Positions 50,601 through 56,000 of a stretch of 64,000 nucleotides of DNA are shown one piece after another. The DNA comes from Halothermothrix sp. (GTDB taxonomy: Bacteria > Bacillota > Halanaerobiia > DY22613), in assembly GCA_016841825.1 (NCBI GenBank), contig JAENYK010000015.1, forward strand, positions 23,729 to 87,728, in the 5' to 3' direction. The stretch's first letter is position 1, and the number at the start of each line of letters is the position of its first letter. A program made the position numbers and the translations under genes. The notes below the pieces were generated by a model that saw nothing but the letters and a program-made list of their open reading frames with translations, was not told the DNA's origin and made no database searches.

Positions 50601-52780
50601 CCTGGCTTTTCAGCAAATTTACAGGCCGATTGTAAAAGATAAATATGTGCAGGTGTACCATCTGATATATCAATACTATATCGATTATAATATTCCACCA
50701 ATCTTTCGCCATCTCTTCTGATATCTTCTGGTGTGATAAACAGAGTATGTCCCAGTAATAGAGCAGCAAAAAACTGTTTTATCGCAGCATCAAAAACATA
50801 TGGTGCAAGTAAAGCAATGTTTAAATTGTCTGAATGAAGAGAGTATATGGATTCATAAAGACCTGTCACCAGATTTGAAACACTTCTGTGGTCGATCATT
50901 ACCCCTTTTGGGATACCTGTGGAACCTGATGTGTAGATAACATATGCCAGATCTTCTGGATGAGTTAGACACTCCAGATTATGCACCTTCTGATTATATA
51001 CATCTTGATCATTCAAATCCACCACTTCTACCGAAAGATTAAATTTGTCCAACAAACTTCCTTGAGTGACCAGAATCTGCTCACTTTTGCTCACCATATA
51101 CTGTATTCTGCTTTCAGGGAATTTGGGGTCTATTGGCATAAAGACCCCACCCGCTTTAATAATCCCCATGATTCCAATAACCATCTCCACCGAACGCTCT
51201 GTCATTAACCCAACTATTGAATCGCTTTTCACACCTTTACTCCGAAGAATTTGAGCAACCTGGTTAACTTTCTTATCCAGTTCCAGATAAGTTAGGGTGT
51301 CATTATCATACACTACTGCTTTCCTATCTGGATTACGCTTCACTTGTTCGACGAATAGTTGAACGATTGTTTTCTCCTTAGCAAAGTCAGTCTGGGTCTG
51401 GTTAAAACCTTCGATTAGGTGATACTTCTCTTCCGCTGTCAAAAGACTTAGTTCAGCGATTATTCTTGAAGGATCTTCTATCATTTGTGTTAATAATCTA
51501 GTACAATACTGGTATAGGTGATGAATCACATCATGATCATACAACCCAAGTTTATATGAGAAAATCAAATTAATCCCATTAATAGTCCTAACCTGAAAAC
51601 TTAATGGAAACTCAGATTGTTCTTCAAGTATATAGTTTTCTACTAGTAACTCTCCTTGAATGGCATCAATATATTTATATAAGGGATAATTCTCTACCAC
51701 CACTATAGATTCAAAAAGTTTATCGTTAGCTTCAATCTGACTCCATGATTTTATATCTTGCAAAGAAGCATGAGAAAAACTCTGACAAAAAGTTAATTTC
51801 TCTTTGATTAGTAACATCAGATCTCTAATCGTCTTCTTCTCATCTATCTTAATTCGCAAAGGAATAGTATTGATAAATACTCCCACTATATCTTCCACAC
51901 CCGACAAGTTTTCTGGTCTTCCAGAAACAGTAATTCCAAATGTTATATCATCATTTTGTGAGTTAAATTTATATAATAAAATTGCCCATAACGTATAAAT
52001 GAACATACTTAAGGTTAATCCATCTTGCTGCAAAAAGTCATTAACCTTCTCTTCCATGTCAGTAGAAAGTTTTTCATAATATTTCCCAACCTGCCTGATC
52101 TCTTTTCCTAACCCTTTGGTTAAAGGCAAACTTGTTTTCGTATTTAAATCTTTTAAATAATTCTTCCAATATTCACAGTATGACTGAAGTTCAATATCAT
52201 TAAGAAACTTCAGATATTGCTCAAATCTGGTTTTATTCTTACGGGCAGGAGGCTGACCTTGTTTTAAGCTATAATAAGTAGCAAAAAATTCTTTCAAAAT
52301 AATACCCATACTCCAACCATCATAAATAATGTGATGATTACTAACAATCATCTCATAACTTTCTTCTTCTAACTTGCATAAATAGACTCTAAAAAGAGGT
52401 CCAATCTGCAAATCATATTTATGAACGCGATCCCGTTTTTTAGTCTTGGCTAATTGGATTTTCTTCTGGGATAAGTCAGCTAGGCCAGATAAATCAATCC
52501 TCTCGATCATAATATCAATCTCTTTTAAAACGATTTGCACTGGTCTATTTAGTTTCTCCCAGGCAAAAATTGTACGTAGCATCTCATTATTTCCAATAAC
52601 AAACTCCCAGGCTTTTTTAAATAGTAAAGAATCAATACATCCCTTCATAGTTAAGCTTAATTGCACAAAATATTCTTCACTTCCCTGGTTATTTAAATAT
52701 GCAAACAAAATACCTTGTTGCATATTACTAAGAGATAAAATATTCTCAACGTTTTTTTTGATATTTTTTAAATTTTCCAT
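35666..52780 (-). CDS. Nonribosomal peptide synthetase 2: C-A-T-C-A-T-C-A-T-C-A-T-C-A-T-C
   Basis: 5704 residues, five complete modules plus a terminal C domain. GGAGGGG stands 6 bases before the ATG. The first C domain (about 10-430) reads SNMQQGILF, HHIIYDG and TVSGRPENL, like domains that accept a D-configured donor; the later ones are LCL-type. Codes read by hand: A1 and A2 DAKDIGIVDK (Glu), A3 DVWHFSLVDK (Ser), A4 DVGDVGSIDK (Orn/Lys-like), A5 DVGEIGSIDK (Orn). T domains all keep GGHS. The fifth C has HHIISDE instead of DG. Residues about 436-1462 and 1477-2504 are identical. The C-terminus (SNLTGIDTEFDF) looks like a docking tail for synthetase 3. No E, MT or TE domain. Confidence 0.96.
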   Translation of the reverse strand: MENLKNIKKNVENILSLSNMQQGILFAYLNNQGSEEYFVQLSLTMKGCIDSLLFKKAWEFVIGNNEMLRTIFAWEKLNRPVQIVLKEIDIMIERIDLSGLADLSQKKIQLAKTKKRDRVHKYDLQIGPLFRVYLCKLEEESYEMIVSNHHIIYDGWSMGIILKEFFATYYSLKQGQPPARKNKTRFEQYLKFLNDIELQSYCEYWKNYLKDLNTKTSLPLTKGLGKEIRQVGKYYEKLSTDMEEKVNDFLQQDGLTLSMFIYTLWAILLYKFNSQNDDITFGITVSGRPENLSGVEDIVGVFINTIPLRIKIDEKKTIRDLMLLIKEKLTFCQSFSHASLQDIKSWSQIEANDKLFESIVVVENYPLYKYIDAIQGELLVENYILEEQSEFPLSFQVRTINGINLIFSYKLGLYDHDVIHHLYQYCTRLLTQMIEDPSRIIAELSLLTAEEKYHLIEGFNQTQTDFAKEKTIVQLFVEQVKRNPDRKAVVYDNDTLTYLELDKKVNQVAQILRSKGVKSDSIVGLMTERSVEMVIGIMGIIKAGGVFMPIDPKFPESRIQYMVSKSEQILVTQGSLLDKFNLSVEVVDLNDQDVYNQKVHNLECLTHPEDLAYVIYTSGSTGIPKGVMIDHRSVSNLVTGLYESIYSLHSDNLNIALLAPYVFDAAIKQFFAALLLGHTLFITPEDIRRDGERLVEYYNRYSIDISDGTPAHIYLLQSACKFAEKPGVKHYIIGGEALSVQIVKDFLNACGEPKPQITNIYGPAECCVDTTAFLIERDKLDEVSSIPIGKPLANKKVYILDQNLQPVPVGVVGEIYISGEGISRGYLDDPEQTAVRFIPNPFMPGYEMYKTGDLGRWQKNGNVEFMGRSDHQVKIRGYRIELGEIENKLLEYLEVTGAAVIDRTDVKDIKYLCAYFTASRELSVKELKEYLHQSLPDYMIPTYYLQLEAIPLTHNGKVDRKALPVDNLGSTGVEEYVGPIDRVEARLVQIWAEILGIEKIGVLDNFFALGGHSLRAITLTSQIYKEFDVKLPVKIIFNYPVLWEMAEQIKAAEKNIYEMIAKVEPREYYPLSSAQKRMFVLNQMAEKSINYNIFTALLVKGELYQKQLEEAFDKLVEHHESLRTGFELQGSEPVQRVYENIEVDFTILSAVTKGVEDLIKDFIRPFDLSKPGLFRAALIRRESGDIFLFDMHHIITDGRGMEILVEDLIQLYHAKTLQPLPIQYTDFAVWQNQLLQTELIKKQEEYWLNSFVGEIPVLNMPLDYPRPAEVSYQGAEYEFVLDEDLTEKLRTMASEYDVTLYMILLAVISVLLAKYTGQNDIIIGSPVIGRSHPDLEKLIGMFVNTLPMRNQPIAEKVFKEFLAEVKITALEGYEHQDYPFERLIDKLNLVRDLGHNPLFDVMLTMLNTDNTNISFGDVEFTPYKFDQSTAKFDLSWNVISREKDLRVRLIYSTDLFRSQTIQRLAGHLINITREIVNDPSRIIAELSLLTAEEKYHLIEGFNQTQTDFAKEKTIVQLFVEQVKRNPDRKAVVYDNDTLTYLELDKKVNQVAQILRSKGVKSDSIVGLMTERSVEMVIGIMGIIKAGGVFMPIDPKFPESRIQYMVSKSEQILVTQGSLLDKFNLSVEVVDLNDQDVYNQKVHNLECLTHPEDLAYVIYTSGSTGIPKGVMIDHRSVSNLVTGLYESIYSLHSDNLNIALLAPYVFDAAIKQFFAALLLGHTLFITPEDIRRDGERLVEYYNRYSIDISDGTPAHIYLLQSACKFAEKPGVKHYIIGGEALSVQIVKDFLNACGEPKPQITNIYGPAECCVDTTAFLIERDKLDEVSSIPIGKPLANKKVYILDQNLQPVPVGVVGEIYISGEGISRGYLDDPEQTAVRFIPNPFMPGYEMYKTGDLGRWQKNGNVEFMGRSDHQVKIRGYRIELGEIENKLLEYLEVTGAAVIDRTDVKDIKYLCAYFTASRELSVKELKEYLHQSLPDYMIPTYYLQLEAIPLTHNGKVDRKALPVDNLGSTGVEEYVGPIDRVEARLVQIWAEILGIEKIGVLDNFFALGGHSLRAITLTSQIYKEFDVKLPVKIIFNYPVLWEMAEQIKAAEKNIYEMIAKVEPREYYPLSSAQKRMFVLNQMAEKSINYNIFTALLVKGELYQKQLEEAFDKLVEHHESLRTGFELQGSEPVQRVYENIEVDFTILSAVTKGVEDLIKDFIRPFDLSKPGLFRAALIRRESGDIFLFDMHHIITDGRGMEILVEDLIQLYHAKTLQPLPIQYTDFAVWQNQLLQTELIKKQEEYWLNSFVGEIPVLNMPLDYPRPAEVSYQGAEYEFVLDEDLTEKLRTMASEYDVTLYMILLAVISVLLAKYTGQNDIIIGSPVIGRSHPDLEKLIGMFVNTLPMRNQPIAEKVFKEFLAEVKITALEGYEHQDYPFERLIDKLNLVRDLGHNPLFDVMLTMLNTDNTNISFGDVEFTPYKFDQSTAKFDLSWNVISREKDLRVRLIYSTDLFRSQTIQRLAGHSIQLIQGILNNPEVKISEIDILTQNEKEQLLFDFNDTANAYPNEKILHQMFEEQVERTPDKVAVVFKGQALTYLEVNSKANILAHQLSRLGVTSNQIISICLNRSLEMLIAIWGILKAGASYLPLDPTNPMERLSYILQDANSPILIKEENELMLPTYEGLILSFEAERMVVTVHITEITTALYPQKRDSKNLGLTVTPTDLAYVIYTSGSTGQPKGVMIQHQSVLNRINWMQRVYSIDEDDVILQKTQFTFDVSVWELFWWSFVGARVVLLVPEVEKDPEELLNAIERFKVSVLHFVPSMLTAFLDYIGKIEIGKRLISLRQVFASGETLQPIQVERFNQYVYSVSGATLHNLYGPTEATVDVTYYDCPITGPIYRVPIGKPIDNTKIYILNESQQLQPIGVPGELCIAGAGLAKGYLNRDDLTAKKFVTNPYNSTEQIYRTGDLARWLDDGNIEFIGRIDYQIKIRGYRIELGEIEKKLLEHPEVKGAAVIDHLDQKGEKYLCAYVTLKGDLPIWELKDYLIEKLPTYMIPTYFVKTAKIPLNTNGKIDRKALLKEKINYERAVEYVAPQNVIEVQIAKMWSEIFEVENISVLDNFFTLGGHSLKAISLVTQVKKEFDVKLSVKVIFNFPILRDFAAQVKGAMNKDLPLITKVEKRDAYPLSSAQNRIFVLHKLAEQRVNYNISSLMHVEGDLDKKRFVGAFRQLVERHESLRTSFHMIDGEPMQIIHYNAEVTLKVLSVEEEELTSVSRDLIKPFDLSIPGLIRLTLIEGKNKNFLLLDMHHIITDGHGIDILLKDFAKLYQGNDLQPLSIQYKDFTMWQNQLLTDGVLKDQEVYWIHRFANDIPVLNLPTDYPRSGTRNYFGDIYEVVLDTEFAVKTKEFAVEFGVTLYMVFLAIFNVLLARYTGQDDIIIGSPVLGRSDADLEQIVGVFVNTLAIRNQPLGEKTFAEFLAEVQTSALDAYENQDYPFEMLIEKINLPRDPGRNPLFDVMLTYTQLKGSNTRVGDLILSPIKVGRTSSKFDLSLGITENVDRINLEFEYSTELFKNQTVEKLAKHYLRLLEEIIKNPEVKIAEIDILTTVERKLLLCDFNSKVLGESLDKTFQHAFEEEVARSPEDIAVIFEDNFLSYEELNQSANRLARTLRGRGVKPDQIVPIMIERSIAMVVGVLGILKSGGAYLPLDPQYPKERLIYMLEDSQAQLMVTYKSVNKEIEFNGEVIDLEMSLNEEQNGANLKTLNSPTDLAYVIYTSGSTGKPKGIMVQHDNYLTIAQAWTAEHRLGDFKIRLLQTASYSFDVFAGDLARTLLNSGLMVICPEDQKMDPVSLYELIRKYSINYLDITPLVAVPLMNYIKEHGLQIDDLKLLVIGSDSCSARDFKEIVRWFGDKFRIINSYGITETTIDSSYYEEPFEKIPDKGNTPIGKPLPNVRCYVLDSFLRLQPVNVPGELYISGYSVSRGYWNREELTDARFLSDPFVPGAKMYKTGDMVKWLEDGNLAFLGRMDHQVKIRGFRIELAEIEQTLLSHNAVLKVIVTDRVDASQERYLCAYLITDEELSLSAIRSYLTERIPEYMIPAYFVTLDKFPVTLNGKVDWKNLPNPLEYMLRESEHQSPETKIEIELVEIWREILRVDRIGINDNFFEIGGHSVKAIKLISWINQKYNVHVQLTHVFKYPTIKEFAVYIHECEESNLVINLVEEQEYYPASAAQKRMFILDGFEDQSTVYNMPGLLVLEGEVDYCRIEQVFSKLVERHEALRTSFLIKEGEPVQQIQQDVDFKMEFFETSIDSTIDDIFAEFVRPFDLSKAPIFRVKLVKKGSRYFLMYDIHHIISDERSMEVLTDEFKKLYHHIKLQELTIQYKDFAVWQNQFFKSEKLKEQEKYWLNKFAGEIPVLNLPTDLPRPAIIKYLGDRIHFELSQRQRRKLKELSARTGVTNFILLFAVYYLFLSKYTGQDDLVIGTPITGRNHEDLVNIIGIFVNTLAIRIQVEQKNSFDDFLKNVKTQLLEAFDNQDYPFDTLIEKLNLKRDMSRNSIFDSMFTLHNAESIGMSLLDLQLNPYRIDQKTSKFDLSLDVIESENKIEFNLEYSTDLFERKTIERMARHYLQLLDLVIDNPKIRLAAVALVTPEDRQMLLKDFNSKRLDLPQNMIFQQIFEDQVKKTPDEIAVIYQDQALTYKELNSSANQLGRVLRKKGVKPDQIVAIMVERSIEMVIGVLGIMKSGGVYLPLDPKYPKDRLEYMVENSGTKIMLTQTQLAAQLDFAGEVLYIDKAAVYDCEDPADLEVINGSDDLAYVIYTSGSTGKPKGVLVQHDNFVAISLAWQYEYQLRKFTVRLLQMASFSFDVFAGDLARTLHNGGQMIICPEDIRLDPFSLYDLIRRHEINIFEATPTVIIPFMQYIKDQGLTLDNLQLLILGSDSCSVKDFSQLLVHFGDQMRIINSYGITEVTIDSSYYEESFDNLLAIGNVPIGKPLPNVRYYVLDANLNLLPVNVPGELYIAGVGVTRGYLNREELTAQKFIPDPFVPGERMYKTGDMVKWCEDGNVAFLGRMDFLVKIRGYRIELGEIESALLKYPKIHETVVVDLSDDVGEKFLCAYIVAKNHPSLKELRNYLLKVLPEYMVPTYFVVLDELPLSPNGKVDRKNLSSPTKMRIREQKYIPAENLLERDLVKIWNEILKLQLISVEDNFFEIGGHSLKAMQIISRIKERFKVDIPLSEVFKNPTIRELAVSINKYKNLNYLSLEKVEQKSCYPVSFAQRRVFVHTQIDPNSISYNIPMFCIIQGDFGQDRFEEAINRMVARHESLRTYFHVHEGQIVQNIVHQLDFNVLYLEGVEGDLPEITQNFVQPFDLSQPPLFRIGVVQFAKDKCLLIIDIHHIVCDGLGVSILVNELLQIYDGKDLSPLEYQYKDFAVWQDKLQNSDYLNKQEEYWLEKFSNNIPVLNLPLDYTRPEVLDFNGDKVTFVISEETTIKLKQIAQTKNVTLYMILLATYYILLAKYIGQSDLVVGTLISGRHHSCLEKIIGHFVNLLAMRIQVDEKHDFGNFLEVVKTMVLETYDNQDYPFEVLIEKLNLQRSVGRNPLFDVLFFMDNTQDYIAELSGCNISPYRDSNKIAKFDLSLGISESTDSNLKCALEYRTSLFKRSRIVDLRDKYQYIIEQIVNEEIDILPIEAIKIFTEEEQEMIVSESNLTGIDTEFDF
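45267..48349. repeat. 3083-bp direct repeat, unit 2 (second Glu A-T-C unit)
   Basis: Identical in every stretch compared, and identical in translation, to 48393-51475 (offset 3126 bp). It codes for the end of a C-A linker, a Glu adenylation domain, a T domain and a C domain without its last helix. Identity ends sharply at ggatc on one side and, apart from one mismatch, near tgtcctgcca on the other. Confidence 0.93.
48393..51475. repeat. 3083-bp direct repeat, unit 1 (first Glu A-T-C unit)
   Basis: Partner of 45267-48349. The 43 bases between the units (48350-48392) encode AGHLINITREIVND and match neither flank of the pair, so the duplication is not a plain unequal crossover. Confidence 0.93.
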
Positions 52781-52848
52781 CTAAGACCCCTCCACAATAT
52801 AACTTAAAATAAGAAATGTATCTATATCATAATCAAAATATTTGAAAT

Positions 52849-52877
52849 GTGTTCTAAAACCTTGACATTTAGAACAC
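52849..52877. promoter_or_regulatory. Perfect inverted repeat in the leader of synthetase 2
   Basis: Arms GTGTTCTAAA and TTTAGAACAC with a 9-base loop, about 70 bp before the start of synthetase 2. It could be an operator or an RNA hairpin. A second hairpin (GCAATG/CATTGC) lies at 52962-52981 in the same 303-bp gap; otherwise the gap holds no gene. Confidence 0.45.
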
Positions 52878-53083
52878 AATAAAAATTTGTTATATTCAAA
52901 ATTAATTTCTATATAAATCTAACATGGTACTTTTTAATTTAATACCTGGTACACTCTAAATTGCAATGCTAATCTACATTGCTTGCTCCAGACAATTGAA
53001 AAAAAGGGAGCAGTGAAAAAATTCAAAATCTCCCACAACCCCCTAATCATAGCATCGAAAATCTACTTCACAAATCATCTAAC

Positions 53084-56000
53084 CTATTTAGCAACTGAAC
53101 TACAGTGTTCAATTACATTATGGAGATTGTTAACAAAATCATTCATCAACTTTTGTGCAGTCTCTGCATGATATTTCTTTTTACTATATCTCAGATACAA
53201 GTATAATTGACCTGAGTATAATGTACCTGTAAAAGTAAGGCCAAAAATTACTGGGTTGTTTTGATCTTCCTGATCACCAAAAGGTTCTGATGCTACGGTA
53301 AATAAGGTACTATCCACTTCGTTATCAACACGTCCTAAATAGTTAAAGCAGATTCCAGCTGATCGATTAATATCTGGAATATTTTCTGAGGTACAATACT
53401 TCAGTACCCCATAACCAATTCCCTTATATGGTACTGTGCGCAAATTATTTTTTACATTCTGAATTACATCTTCTACTTGGTCAACTTCACACAAATCAAA
53501 CCGCACTGGGTAAATTGTCGTAAACCAACCAACAGTTCTGGAGATATCGATCTCTGGACAGATATCTTCTCTTCCATGACCTTCTAAATAAACTATCGGT
53601 TTATCAAGTCCAGAGTGATTCTTGATAGTCATTGATAATGCTGACAACAAAATATCATTGATCTCAGTCTGGTAAGCTTGATGCGTTCTAGTCAATAGTA
53701 ATTCAGTATCTTCTTCAGATAGCTTTCCTGTAACAACTGCTGAATTAGCAATGGTATCTGGGCTTTGGTCAAGATCAACAGGGAAAGTATAATCACTGGT
53801 TAACATATCAATCCAGTATTCCTTCTCTTGTTGAATCTCATCAGTTTTAGCGTATGTGTATAACTCTTCTACCCATCTTTGATATGAGGAAGTCTTCAAT
53901 GGTGGATCTACTTCTCCTCGCTCTACTAGTTGTGAGTAAAAATCACCTAAATCTTCACAGAGAATTCTGAGTGATACGCCATCAGATACTACATGATGAG
54001 GAGCTAAAAGCAATCGCTTACCCCTTTCTCCTAAATCTAAAATACATGCCTTTAACATTATTTCATTTTCAATGTCATAACTACTCATTATTTTACTGCC
54101 ATGTGCATCAATCTGCTTTTTTTGTTCTTCGGCTGATAAATCACTCAAATCATAAACTGGTAACTCAAACTCCAGATCTAATAGATCATTATTATGGAAC
54201 AGAACTTCTCTCATTGGATCATAATTCAAACGCAGAGCATCATGATGTTCAGTTAATTTATGCATGGCTTTTTTCATCATGATAACATCTAATTCAACAT
54301 GAACATTTAACAAGATAGCAAAACTATGATGTGTAGCATTAAATCCTTCCATAGAGAAGGCTGCCTGATGGACTGGTGCTAACATCACATCTCCTTCGAC
54401 TAGGCTCTGTTGATTCATGGAACCAATTGGCCTACTTTCCAGGACAGATGCAATCTCTTCAATTACTGGGCTCATTAAGAAATCTTTAATTTTGCAATTA
54501 TAGCCCTTCTGATTAATCTTTGCTACTACCTGCATAGCCTTAATTGAGTCTCCACCAATCTCGTAGAAATTAGTTCTTCTGCCGATCTTATCTGTATTTA
54601 ATACCTGAGCCCAGATATCCATCATTTCTCTTTCTATATCACTTACCAGAGTCATTCCTTCTTCTTCAGCTCTTAAAACTTCAGGATGCGGAAGACTCTT
54701 TTTATCGATCTTACCATTAAGAGTTAATGGCATCTTGTCCAGCTGAATAAAGTAAGATGGGATCATATAGTCAGGTAACATTAATTTCAGATTTTCTTTA
54801 ATATCATAAGCTGAGATTTCACTATCTGCTACAAAATAAGCCAATATGATATAATCATCATTAGTTTCTGGCTTACTTACAACAGCTACTTCTTTGATAC
54901 CTTTGTACTTTAATAAATGCTTCTCAATCTCACCTAACTCAATCCGATAACCTCTAATTTTCACCTGTTCATCATATCTGCCTAAAAATTCAAGGTTACC
55001 ATTAGATAATCTTCTCGCTTTATCTCCAGTCCGATAAAGCACTCTATCAGGTACTAGTGGAATTCTAACAAATCTCTCTTTAGTTAACTCAGGATGATTA
55101 ATATATCCTCTAGCAACGCTTTCACCAGCAATATAAATCTCACCTGGAACACCTAGTGCTACTGGTCTTTGATATTTATCTAAGAGATAGATTTGTACAT
55201 TGTCTATCGGTCCACCGATTGGTACAGAAACTCCTGTATCACTCTCTGGATTGAATTTATAGACTATACAACCCACTGTGGCCTCAGTAGGACCATATTC
55301 ATTGTATATCTCTAAATTATTGTTGAATTTCTTCATAATCTTTCGGGTCAGATCTGCTTTCAGTTCCTCTCCCCCAACAATCATCCATTTAATGCCAGAT
55401 TTTTTGATGTTCATCTCCTGAATAAACCGCAAGTGTGATGGGGTCATTTTAATAGCCTGGACTTTGTCATCTTCAATCATAGCAGGGATCAATAGCTCAT
55501 TTTCTCTTTGAGCATAGACAACTAGAGTGTTACCCGAGATAATTGGTAAATACATCGAAGTAACCGTCAAATCAAAGGATATAGCTGAATATAATGGGAA
55601 GTCCATCTTCTCTCCTCTGACATAAGTCTGGTCTGCCCAATTCAGATAGTTAACTAGATTACGGTGTTCAACGGCAACTCCTTTAGGATTCCCGGTTGAA
55701 CCAGAAGTATAGATTAGATATGCTAGATCCTCAGGTTTATTTATATTTTCCAATCTCTCTGCCGACTCTTCTTCAATCAAATCAGCTGAACGATCCATGA
55801 AGATAATGTCACGACTGAACATATCTACCGGAACATTAGCTTTATCTTTAACATAAGCTACACCAGCAATCTTTTCTAGTTCATCTTCACTAGGTAGTTT
55901 ACCATTATTCTCTATTATCTTGCCGATAATTTCTGCAAAAGTCATTTCACCTTCGCCCAATACTACCACATCAACATTCTTATCTTGCAAGATCTCTGTA

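Noticed and set aside
45267..51475. The tandem repeat as an assembly artefact
   Set aside because: Not excluded, but the units have different flanks and a unique 43-bp spacer, which a simple duplicated contig end would not produce.
36860..52784. Numerous 60-126 residue plus-strand open frames opposite the synthetase genes
   Set aside because: They are antisense shadows of NRPS coding sequence; several occur twice only because the 3.08 kb repeat is duplicated.
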